A stretch of DNA of 64,000 nucleotides from Cytophagales bacterium (GTDB lineage: Bacteria; Bacteroidota; Bacteroidia; Cytophagales; Cyclobacteriaceae): NCBI GenBank assembly GCA_022360015.1, contig JAKSDQ010000062.1:62001-126000 (forward strand), in the 5' to 3' direction. Positions 46,084 to 54,475 of the stretch are shown here, piece after piece; position 1 is the stretch's first letter, and every line of letters begins with the position of its first letter. Under the pieces are notes generated by a model, which saw only the letters and a list, made by a program, of their open reading frames with translations, did not search any database and was not told the DNA's origin. The translations under genes and the position numbers were made by a program.

Positions 46084-47505
46084 TCAATAGGCGTTTTCAT
46101 CACCCCTGAAAAGCAATGAAATCGTCAGAAAAATGATTTTAAAATCGAAAACCAACGACCAGTTTTCAATGTAGAATCTGTCCAGCTTCACGCGGTTTTT
46201 CATCAGGTTGAGGGATTTTGTCTCACCACGGAATCCTTTGGCCTGAGCAAGCCCCGTGATACCTGGTTTTACAAAGTGACGGGCCATGAATTTTTCAATT
46301 ACTTTGGAATATTCCTCTGTGTGCTTCAACATATGCGGCCGTGGCCCCACCACTGACATATGGCCTAACAGCACATTAAAAAACTGAGGAAGTTCATCGA
46401 GGCTTGTCTTCCTCAAAAAGGATCCGATCTTGGTAATTCGGTCATCGTTTTTTGTTGCCTGCCTGGCATCGGTACCATGGTTGACATACATGGTTCTGAA
46501 TTTATAGCAATAGAAACTCCTGTTATCCTTACCGGTTCTTTTTTGTTTGAAAAATACAGGCCCTTTTGAGTCCAGTCTTACCAGCAAAGCGAGTAGCGGA
46601 AACAACCAGCTAAATACCAGGATAATCACCAGTAACGAAAATATGATGTCAAACATTCGCTTGGTAACGATGTTTTTTCTATCATCCAGGGGTGTGTTGG
46701 AAACATTTAAAACGGGTATATAGTCGTACCTTTCGAGGCTGATTGACTTTGAGGAAAATCCTCTGAAATCGGTGAGCAACTTCACCTTTACCAGATGCTT
46801 GTCACCAAAATCGATCAGATCTTTAATCAGGGAGTATTGTACATAGGGCAGGCAGCAATAAATATCATCCACCTTGTTAGCCTTTACATATTCTTCAATG
46901 TCCCTGTATGTTCCAAGGATTCTGTCTCCTATCTTTTTGTTATCAAAAAATCCAAGAAATTTAAATCCGAATTCGGGATGTAGTCTGAAGAACCTGTGCA
47001 GCTCTTCTGCCAGTTCGCCGTGCCCTACAATGACCACCCTGCGGAAGTTGAACCCTTGCTTCCTGTACATTCTCAGCAAATAAAAGAATGCTGACTTCCA
47101 GAAAAACAGCGAAATACTGAAAATTAAATAAGTAGTAAAAAACTGTTCCCTGGAATAGAGCTCCTGTGCCTTGAAAATAAACCAAAATCCTGATACAACC
47201 AGTAAATGGAGGATGATGAGTGTTAAATGGCTTCTTAGTATCGTAGCCATCCTGGAAATCCTGGAAATCTTGTAAGGCCTTGAAATAATGGCCAGTACAA
47301 TCCAGATGACATTAAATAACAAGAGTGAATAAAAGTAGGGATCACTTAAGAGTCCGCCACTTTCATTAAACCTGCCATAACTTTGGGGCCCCGGGTTAAA
47401 TGACCCGAATTTGATAAGATATGAAAAGAGAAATGAAATATTTAAAATAAAAATATCCCCTAAGGCATGTATGTGTTTTATGTATTTCGAGTATCCTGTT
47501 GGCAA
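46084..47505 (-). CDS. Undecaprenyl-phosphate sugar phosphotransferase (WcaJ/WbaP type)
   Basis: A 473-residue membrane enzyme that starts exopolysaccharide or capsule repeat units by putting a hexose-1-phosphate on undecaprenyl phosphate. It has four N-terminal spans (about 10-135) and a CoA-binding-like domain (about 140-265). A fifth hydrophobic segment (about 282-308) leads into the bacterial sugar transferase domain, with KRTGKDNRSFYCYKFRTM, KTSLDELPQFFNVL and SVVGPRPHM. Other polysaccharide genes are expected nearby but are not in this window. Upstream is an 851-base non-coding region. Confidence 0.92.
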   Translation of the reverse strand: MPTGYSKYIKHIHALGDIFILNISFLFSYLIKFGSFNPGPQSYGRFNESGGLLSDPYFYSLLLFNVIWIVLAIISRPYKISRISRMATILRSHLTLIILHLLVVSGFWFIFKAQELYSREQFFTTYLIFSISLFFWKSAFFYLLRMYRKQGFNFRRVVIVGHGELAEELHRFFRLHPEFGFKFLGFFDNKKIGDRILGTYRDIEEYVKANKVDDIYCCLPYVQYSLIKDLIDFGDKHLVKVKLLTDFRGFSSKSISLERYDYIPVLNVSNTPLDDRKNIVTKRMFDIIFSLLVIILVFSWLFPLLALLVRLDSKGPVFFKQKRTGKDNRSFYCYKFRTMYVNHGTDARQATKNDDRITKIGSFLRKTSLDELPQFFNVLLGHMSVVGPRPHMLKHTEEYSKVIEKFMARHFVKPGITGLAQAKGFRGETKSLNLMKNRVKLDRFYIENWSLVFDFKIIFLTISLLFRGDENAY

Positions 47506-47538
47506 AGCTTTAAAAATTAACTGGTTTTAAAATTTTCG

Positions 47539-47571
47539 CAAATATATATGTTATAAATATTAATTAATCAA
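47539..47571 (-). promoter_or_regulatory. Promoter of the sugar-transferase gene
   Basis: On the minus strand the -7 box is TATATTTG followed by C (47539-47546), an exact consensus match. A TTG trinucleotide 22 bases upstream (47569-47571) could be the -33 core. The box is 33 bases before the start codon. Confidence 0.45.
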
Positions 47572-48356
47572 TAATGATTGCAAATTTGATCATGCAAAGT
47601 AAAAATTTTAAGTAAGTCTCTAATTTAATGTTACACAGGTTGTCAATTTGTCAATTCTATTGTTAGCATGGATTAACTTGGCTAACGGGTTTCCAAATTT
47701 TTTTGTGGTTATTTTCAATTTCATGGTAACTCTGACTTATTTATATCCTAAAGGTCAATGGGTAACCTGCCCAAACTTCCGGAATAAATCCATATTTATC
47801 ATGTATATATGCAATCTTCTATCGATTCCATGTCCACTACGACCTTGTTTTTCTTTTTGTTTCACAATGCTTTTTAGTTTTCAGAAGTACAGTTAGCAGC
47901 AACCTTTTGGGACTCAGTAAAGTCTGTTTATTATCTTTTTTTATTTTACAATTGTTATAATTCTATCAAAAATATTACTTGGGCCTTTGAAAGAATAAAA
48001 CATTGATTTCCTAACACGAGTCATTCGTATAATTACTCTGGTTATCAAGTGCTTAAGTTTAGCAATGTTCTAGCCTTCCTGAAAAGACGCACTTTAAAAA
48101 AATTATCACAAAATTGTCAACTCTAATACAACCAGCCAGGTAGTTACCCTACCCCTTTGCCCAAGTTTTTTGATTTTTTTTGAAATTTTAATCAGAAAGC
48201 CGGTTAGTATCTTGATTTATGTTATTGAATGGTTATGTAAGCCTGCCTACATACTGGCCGGATAAAGTGTGATATATTTATCAGTAATTTGGAATTAAAG
48301 GAATAGTTTAGGAATTTAAATTCTCGATCGGGATCCCTAAAACTTGTCTTATCAAT
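47547..48356. other. Long AT-rich intergenic region without a supported gene
   Basis: About 850 bases separate the divergent sugar-transferase and Rieske-GltB genes. A possible 82-codon frame (47648-47896) has a composition and codon pattern unlike real genes. No tRNA, terminator or repeat array was recognised. It presumably holds both promoters and may contain a long leader or small RNA, but nothing specific can be shown. Confidence 0.5.
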
Positions 48357-49997
48357 ATGAAGAACAACGATAACTTTGAAGATTTAAAAGAACCGGTTGC
48401 TGTGGCTGACTATGATGAGCTTCAGGATAAAACACCGGCACACGCGCTTGTTGAAAATGTGGACCTTGTGATCATCAAATACGGAGGTGAATTCTCCGTT
48501 TTATATGGCAGGTGTTTGCACAGGGGGGCACTACTCAGCGATGGAAAGGTGGTTGGGCATAACTTAATCTGTGGTTTACATCAATGGGATTACCGGATCG
48601 ATACCGGTATCTCGGAATACAATAATGATGAATTTCTGAATAAATTCAGGGCAGCGAAAAAAGGGCAGCGAATCTATGTGGATGCCAGCGAGATAAGGGC
48701 TTATCACGAAAAATATCCGCAACCCTTTAATAGATCTCAATATCTGGGCAACTATGCTGACACGCACCCTGAGTCTACAGAACCCTACACTTTATACATT
48801 AAAGCGCTTGCCCAAAACGGGTTAAAAAATTACGGTCACCACGGCCCTACGGCTGCCATGGGAGTTGACAGGGATACATTACCAAAATGGGAGAATATTC
48901 AGTTTTTACCGGCACAGTTGTCACGCCGGCCACTGCTGGATCATGAAGAAGTCAGCACACAGGTGGTGATTGGCCCCCGGTCCAAAAAACCATTGGTACT
49001 GGATATACCGTTATTTGTCTCAGATATGTCTTTCGGTGCATTGTCAAGGGAAGCTAAAATTGCTCTTGCCCAAGGTGCGGAGATGGCTGGCACTGGCATT
49101 TGTTCGGGAGAGGGAGGGATGCTGCCTGATGAGCAGGTGAGTAACTCGAAGTATTTTTATGAACTCGCCTCAGCACAATTCGGCTATGGCATTGACAAAA
49201 TAAAAAAAGTGCAGGCTTTTCATTTTAAAGGAGGGCAAGGAGCCAAAACAGGCACGGGAGGCCATCTGCCCGGGCACAAGGTATCAGAAGAAATAGCTCA
49301 GGTTCGTGGGTTGAAAAAAGGTGAACCCGCCATCAGTCCGGCTACTTTTCCCGATTTTCATGGGGTCGATGATTTCAGAAACTTTGCCAACGAGGTCAGG
49401 GAAGCTACCGGAGGGATTCCCGTTGGGTTTAAAATTGCTGCCAGCAGGATTGAGGAGGATATTCAATTTGCCCTTGACGTGGGAGTTGACTATATTATTT
49501 TGGATGGAAGAGGGGGTGGAACCGGTGCTGCGCCTACTGTTTTGAGAAATAATATTAATGTACCCACGATTCCAGCCCTGGCCAGGGCGAGAAAATTTCT
49601 GGATGAACAAAATAGTAAAGGTGTAACCTTGATTATAACCGGTGGTTTGCGGATTGCCGAAGATTTTGCGAAGGCTTTGATGCTGGGAGCCGATGCCATT
49701 GCCATATCTAACGCTGCCATACAGGCCATAGGCTGCCTGGGAATGCGTGCCTGTCATACCAACAATTGCCCGGTGGGTATTGCTACGCAGAAGGAGAGCC
49801 TCAGGGCAAGGCTGGAGATACAAAATTCAGCCAAACAGCTCTTTAATTTTTTTACGGCTACCAATGATCTGATTAAAGTTATCGCCCGGGCTTGTGGTCA
49901 TGAAGATATTTCAGCGTTTAATGGCCAGGATTTATCTACTTTTGATTACGATATCCATAAGCTCACAGGTATTCGATATGCGGGTGTAAACCCTTGA
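48357..49997 (+). CDS. Rieske domain fused to FMN-binding glutamate-synthase-like domain
   Basis: A 546-residue soluble protein. The N-terminal Rieske domain (about 12-95) has all four [2Fe-2S] ligands, C53/H55 and C72/H75. Residues about 150-546 are the FMN-binding synthase domain of glutamate synthase (GltS type). It includes VSDMSFGALSREAK, CSGEGGMLPDEQ, FKGGQGAKTGTGGHLPG, the FMN site DGRGGGTGAAP and a [3Fe-4S]-type cysteine set, C460-x5-C466-x4-C471. There is no glutaminase domain, so ammonia release from glutamine must occur elsewhere or not at all. The true substrate is unknown. It starts an apparent operon with a second Rieske fusion 33-42 bases downstream. Confidence 0.9.
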   Translation: MKNNDNFEDLKEPVAVADYDELQDKTPAHALVENVDLVIIKYGGEFSVLYGRCLHRGALLSDGKVVGHNLICGLHQWDYRIDTGISEYNNDEFLNKFRAAKKGQRIYVDASEIRAYHEKYPQPFNRSQYLGNYADTHPESTEPYTLYIKALAQNGLKNYGHHGPTAAMGVDRDTLPKWENIQFLPAQLSRRPLLDHEEVSTQVVIGPRSKKPLVLDIPLFVSDMSFGALSREAKIALAQGAEMAGTGICSGEGGMLPDEQVSNSKYFYELASAQFGYGIDKIKKVQAFHFKGGQGAKTGTGGHLPGHKVSEEIAQVRGLKKGEPAISPATFPDFHGVDDFRNFANEVREATGGIPVGFKIAASRIEEDIQFALDVGVDYIILDGRGGGTGAAPTVLRNNINVPTIPALARARKFLDEQNSKGVTLIITGGLRIAEDFAKALMLGADAIAISNAAIQAIGCLGMRACHTNNCPVGIATQKESLRARLEIQNSAKQLFNFFTATNDLIKVIARACGHEDISAFNGQDLSTFDYDIHKLTGIRYAGVNP

Positions 49998-50039
49998 CAA
50001 ATTCACCATATATTTTTACTTTCATTTAATTTGAACCTT

Positions 50040-51995
50040 ATGAATGAACCAGATACAACCTTAAAATGGTATAAAGTACTGAACCATGTAGAGGAACTCC
50101 CCGAAGGCCGGGTGACTACGGTAACTGCCGGGCATCAGGGCATTTGTCTTACGCATTTTGAAGGCAAAATTTGTGCATTGGACAATAAGTGTCCCCACCA
50201 GGGAGGTCCGTTAGGAGAGGGGAGTATTGAAAATGGCTTGCTGAGATGTCCCTGGCATGGGTGGGATTATCACCCCTGTACCGGAAAGGCACCCGGTTAT
50301 GATGATGGGGTCGCCACTTTTCCGGTTGAAGTAAAAGATGGTGCCATCTACGTAGGTATCCGGCAGGAATTGCCCCATGAGCCTACGGTATCGGATATCA
50401 TGGTTGAAACGATGATTAACTGGGGCGTAAATACTGTTTTTGGTATGGTAGGGCATTCTAACCTAGGGTTAGCAGATGCTATGCGCAGACAGGAAGGAAA
50501 AGGTAAGCTGAGGTTTTTTGGTATCAGGCATGAAGGTGCAGGTGCTTTTGCCGCCTCGGCTTATGGCAAGTTGACCGGTAAACCCGCGGCGTGTTTTGCC
50601 ATTGCCGGCCCGGGGTCTACTAATATGTTTACTGGTTTGTGGGATGCAAAAGTTGACAGGGCACCCATACTGGCACTTACCGGCCAGGTAGCTACTCAGG
50701 TGGTAGGCACCGGCAATTTCCAGGAGGTGGATCTGGTGAGGGCGTTCAATACCGTGGCCGAGTTTAACCATCGTGTGCTTAGTACCAGCAAGCATAGTGA
50801 ATTAATGTCCCTGGCTGTGAAGCATGCTATTTTAAAGCGTGATGTTTCCCACATAACCTTTCCGGATGAAATCCAGGAAATGGCTCCCCCAAAAGGGGAC
50901 ACTGCTCAAACCCCTGAAAACCGTATTACCCCCTTACAAATTTCACCCCCCATAGAAAGTCTGGATAAGGCGGTGGCCATGTTAAAAAACGCCAAAAGGC
51001 CGGTTATTATAGTCGGTCATGGCGCCAGGTTTAGCATGGATGCAATCATTGCTTTTGCAGAAAGCATTAATTGCCCTGTGATGACTACCTTCAAGGGAAA
51101 GGGGCAGATTTCAGACCATCATCCCCTGGGTTGTGGTGTGCTGGGAAGGAGCGGCACACCGATAGCTTCCTGGTTTATGAATGAATCGGATCTGCTTGTG
51201 GTGTTTGGGGCCTCGTTTTCCAATCATACGGGTATTACTGATCATAAGCCAACCATACAGGTAGATTTCGACCCTTTGGCACTAAGTAAATTCCATAAAA
51301 TCGACTGTCAGATTTGGGGTGAAATTTCGGTGACCGTTGAATTGATCTCAAAGCGTGTGGAAGGAGCCATGAATACCATTGATCAAAGGCCGGACATAGA
51401 AGAGCGATGGAAGATTTGGAAGGCTGAAAAACAAAGGAGATTGGAGGATGATCATGGCAAGGGGGTAAGCTCTATCGCTGTATTTGACGCTATGAATCAA
51501 TTCATGCCGGAAAATGCTGTCATGTGTGTAGATGTTGGGAACAATGCCTATTCCTTCGGCAGATATTATGAAAGCAAGCAGAACACCTTTTTGATGTCAG
51601 GCTACCTGGGGTCGATCGGGTTTGCTTTTCCAGCCGCAATGGGTGCCTGGGCTGCGGCAGGTCATGAAAGACCCATAATCGCGGTGGCAGGCGATGGTGG
51701 GTTTTGCCAGTATCTGGGGGACCTGACTACCGCCGTAAAATATGAGATGGATATTAAAGTGATTCTTCTCAATAATTTTGAGCTGGGGAAAATTTCAAAA
51801 GAGCAGCGGGCCGGCGAACTTGACGTTTGGGCTACCAGTTTACATAACCCTAATTTTGCGCAGTATGCCGAGGGCTGTGGTGCCCTGGGTATCAGGGTCA
51901 CGCATCAGGAATACCTGCCCGATGCTATGAAAAAAATTCTTGATCACAATGGTCCTGCGCTGTTGGAAGTCATTTCCGATGTTGACCTGATTTAA
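50040..51995 (+). CDS. Rieske domain fused to a thiamine-diphosphate-dependent enzyme
   Basis: A 651-residue protein. The N-terminal Rieske domain (about 8-105) has its ligands intact: C51/H53 and C70/H73. A complete three-domain ThDP enzyme of the pyruvate oxidase/acetolactate synthase group follows (about 110-651). The activating Glu is in RHEGAGAFAAS, followed by AIAGPGSTN and the diphosphate motif GDGGFCQYLGD...NN. A 2-oxo acid is the likely substrate; the Rieske cluster could accept electrons from the ThDP intermediate. The ATG at 50040 is preferred to a TTG at 50031. The next gene starts 5 bases after the stop. Confidence 0.9.
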   Translation: MNEPDTTLKWYKVLNHVEELPEGRVTTVTAGHQGICLTHFEGKICALDNKCPHQGGPLGEGSIENGLLRCPWHGWDYHPCTGKAPGYDDGVATFPVEVKDGAIYVGIRQELPHEPTVSDIMVETMINWGVNTVFGMVGHSNLGLADAMRRQEGKGKLRFFGIRHEGAGAFAASAYGKLTGKPAACFAIAGPGSTNMFTGLWDAKVDRAPILALTGQVATQVVGTGNFQEVDLVRAFNTVAEFNHRVLSTSKHSELMSLAVKHAILKRDVSHITFPDEIQEMAPPKGDTAQTPENRITPLQISPPIESLDKAVAMLKNAKRPVIIVGHGARFSMDAIIAFAESINCPVMTTFKGKGQISDHHPLGCGVLGRSGTPIASWFMNESDLLVVFGASFSNHTGITDHKPTIQVDFDPLALSKFHKIDCQIWGEISVTVELISKRVEGAMNTIDQRPDIEERWKIWKAEKQRRLEDDHGKGVSSIAVFDAMNQFMPENAVMCVDVGNNAYSFGRYYESKQNTFLMSGYLGSIGFAFPAAMGAWAAAGHERPIIAVAGDGGFCQYLGDLTTAVKYEMDIKVILLNNFELGKISKEQRAGELDVWATSLHNPNFAQYAEGCGALGIRVTHQEYLPDAMKKILDHNGPALLEVISDVDLI

Positions 51996-52000
51996 AAAAT

Positions 52001-53233
52001 ATGCTTGTCTCTTTAACCATCATTGTTGCTTTGGCAGCGTTATTCAGCTACCTGAATCATAAGTTTCTGAAGTTGCCGTTAACCATTGGATTATTGATTC
52101 TTTCTATCATCTTAGCCTTATTTTTCGCGGCGCTGAGGGAAGTGAGTCCCCTAGTATTTGATCAGGCCTGTGAAGTGGTGCTTAACATCAATTTCAGGGA
52201 TATTCTGATGAATGTCATGTTAAGCTTTTTACTTTTTGCGGGAGCCATGCATGTTGACCTGAAGGCACTTGAAAAGGAAAAATGGGCTGTGATGCTTTTT
52301 GCGACATTGGGCGTGCTGATTTCCACGTTCATCGTCGGTGGCTTGGGTTTTCTTGTATTCCGGTTGTTAGGCTTGCATCTTCCTTTGATACATTGCTTAT
52401 TGTTCGGTGCCTTAATTTCTCCCACCGACCCTATTGCTGTATTGGCCATCTTAAAAGAGGCCCACACCAGCAAAAGTCTTGAATTAAAAATCTCAGGAGA
52501 GTCGTTATTTAACGATGGTGTAGGTGTTGTTGTCTTTTTAAGCATAGCCATGGTAGCGACCATGGGTGTGGAACACTTTGAGGTTTCTGAAATTTTTCAC
52601 CTGTTTGCCCTGGAGGCCCTTGGAGGAATAGCTTATGGAGTGGTGTTAGGTTATCTTGGTTACCTGTTGCTTAAATCTATTGACGATGCACCTAAAATTG
52701 AGGTTTTAATTACCATTTCAATTGCCATGGGTGGATACGCACTCGCCGATATATTAGGGGTTTCGGGGCCGCTGGCCATGGTAGCCGCAGGATTGCTCAT
52801 CGGGCATCAATTGAGCTCCGGCAAATTTTCCAAAAACTCAAAAAAGCACATGGACCTCTTTTGGGAAATGCTCGATGATATATTGAATGCTGTACTTTTC
52901 GTTTTAATTGGCCTGGAGATTATGATTCTTTCGTTTGAATTACGCTATTTTCTAGCCGGCCTTGCAGCAGTAATCATTGTCCTTGCAGCACGGTTTTCGT
53001 CGGTTGGTTTGTCCTATGCTTTGCTGAGAAATCATGATGCATCAAAAATCAAAACTATTGGCATTTTAACATGGGGTGGATTAAGGGGGGGTATCTCCGT
53101 CGCCCTGGCATTATCCCTGGAACCTTCTATGTCCAGGGAAATGATTGTTTTCATAACCTATATGGTGGTTGTTACTTCCGTCCTGGTCCAAGGGTTAACT
53201 ATAAAATCGGTTGTTCGAAAGTTAAGCACTTAA
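52001..53233 (+). CDS. CPA1-family Na+/H+ antiporter
   Basis: A 410-residue inner-membrane cation/proton antiporter with about 12 spans. CPA1 motifs are GALISPTDPIAVLAI, with the ion-binding Asp, and GESLFNDGVGVVVFL. The C-terminal cytosolic tail is very short. It exchanges Na+ (or K+) for H+ and is co-transcribed with the Rieske-ThDP gene (5-base gap). Why an antiporter is tied to two redox fusions is unknown; pH or ion balance during their reaction is one guess. Confidence 0.9.
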   Translation: MLVSLTIIVALAALFSYLNHKFLKLPLTIGLLILSIILALFFAALREVSPLVFDQACEVVLNINFRDILMNVMLSFLLFAGAMHVDLKALEKEKWAVMLFATLGVLISTFIVGGLGFLVFRLLGLHLPLIHCLLFGALISPTDPIAVLAILKEAHTSKSLELKISGESLFNDGVGVVVFLSIAMVATMGVEHFEVSEIFHLFALEALGGIAYGVVLGYLGYLLLKSIDDAPKIEVLITISIAMGGYALADILGVSGPLAMVAAGLLIGHQLSSGKFSKNSKKHMDLFWEMLDDILNAVLFVLIGLEIMILSFELRYFLAGLAAVIIVLAARFSSVGLSYALLRNHDASKIKTIGILTWGGLRGGISVALALSLEPSMSREMIVFITYMVVVTSVLVQGLTIKSVVRKLST

Positions 53234-53238
53234 AAAAA

Positions 53239-54132
53239 ATGGCTATGTCAAATGAAGCATTTCACACTTGGGTACCGCATAAAAAGGCTAACCTTAAAAC
53301 CAAAGCGTTACATACGGTCAGGGTTGAACTGCACCGGGCTATACAAATAGTTGGTGCCACCGGTCGTTCCTATTCACCCCCCTCCATTGAAGATGCATAT
53401 GGTAGCCTGCATTGGCATGGAGATTCCGGTATCATGATGAGCCAGGTAGTGGGGACGGATCAACGGATATACGCAGGACTGAGTTTCTCAAAATTTGTTC
53501 TGGGCATTTATCATGAAGATGGGTCGGAGATCAATAGCCTGCATTTGAATGGATACCGGTTTGCAGAAGCTGAAGCATGGTTTAGAAAAGTGTTAAACAA
53601 TGCAGGACTCGATGGAAATGTACTTTCCCTGGACTTACCGTATGAAATTCCTGAATATGGTACCCAATCCGATCAGGAATTCAGGTTTAAGCATAAAAAG
53701 GTTTTTAGTGAATTCTCCAAATTGTATGAAAATGCAGCTTTAGTGCTGGGACATTATCAGCGTAACAACAGCAAAAACGCCACTGAAATGAAATGCTGGC
53801 CCCATCATTTTGATCTGGCAATCCAATTGATTTATGACGTGGATGGGGAACCTGATCAAAAAAACTATATAGGTTTAGGATTTTCACCCGGGGATGACAC
53901 TTACAAAAGACCGTATTATTATATCAATTTGTGGCCATATCCTGACATAAAAGAACAAGACTTACCATCATTCCAAGGGGGTAGCTGGAATACTAAGGGC
54001 TGGTTTGGTGCAGCGTTGGATATCAAATCTATTAAAAAGACAAACGAAACGGTCCGGCAAACACAACTGGTCAAAGATTTTTATGACATTACCCTCAAGG
54101 CAATCTTTAAGCTCATCAATAAGGAAACATAA
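53239..54132 (+). CDS. Uncharacterised protein with a WPHHFD motif
   Basis: A 297-residue soluble protein with no signal peptide or membrane span. I do not recognise its function. The motif CWPHHFDLAIQL (near residues 187-198) resembles the core of DUF5996-type proteins. Two further features are SLHWHGDSGIM and GLGFSPGDDTYKRPYYYI. The His/Asp-rich motif could bind a metal. The ATG at 53239 is used; a longer open frame reaching back to 53071 lies inside the antiporter gene in another frame and is rejected. It begins 5 bases after the antiporter stop. Confidence 0.75.
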   Translation: MAMSNEAFHTWVPHKKANLKTKALHTVRVELHRAIQIVGATGRSYSPPSIEDAYGSLHWHGDSGIMMSQVVGTDQRIYAGLSFSKFVLGIYHEDGSEINSLHLNGYRFAEAEAWFRKVLNNAGLDGNVLSLDLPYEIPEYGTQSDQEFRFKHKKVFSEFSKLYENAALVLGHYQRNNSKNATEMKCWPHHFDLAIQLIYDVDGEPDQKNYIGLGFSPGDDTYKRPYYYINLWPYPDIKEQDLPSFQGGSWNTKGWFGAALDIKSIKKTNETVRQTQLVKDFYDITLKAIFKLINKET

Positions 54133-54475
54133 CCCTATAAAATTGTATTTATACAAGATTTTTAACTTTAAGATACAGCATTCAAAAAGAGACCGAATCC
54201 TATTTTTTTTCAATGAGGTTTTTTGCCTTGACGCGGAGCTGAAAATAACAGGTTGTCTGAACAAAATTCATGTCATTAATATCGAGCTATTTAAGTATCT
54301 AAATACCAGTATCTTAACGGCAAGTTAATCCTGTTTGGAAAGGAAGGTGGCCATCATTGGGTCTTCAGGAAGATGCTTCACTGCTATGAAGGAAACCTAA
54401 CTATCTGAATTATTCGACGGATATTTTTTCTTTTTATAAATTTTCTCTTATAATATATAATTATTTCTCTCTTTT
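54133..54475. other. Non-coding gap before the T9SS-exported protease
   Basis: About 340 bases without a supported gene. The last 60 bases are very AT-rich and presumably carry the protease promoter, but no exact TAnnTTTG box was found. No repeat or RNA gene is recognised. Confidence 0.45.

Noticed and set aside
47648..47896. 82-codon open frame in the long intergenic region
   Set aside because: Composition is dominated by Phe, Leu and Cys, no family features are seen, and the start has no context support. It looks like a chance open frame in AT-rich DNA.
53071..53238. Longer start for the WPHHFD protein
   Set aside because: These codons lie inside the antiporter gene in another frame and are antiporter sequence read out of frame; the ATG at 53239 fits the gap.
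54005..54328. 107-codon frame overlapping the end of the WPHHFD gene
   Set aside because: Its first part is the WPHHFD gene read out of frame, and the rest shows no family features.
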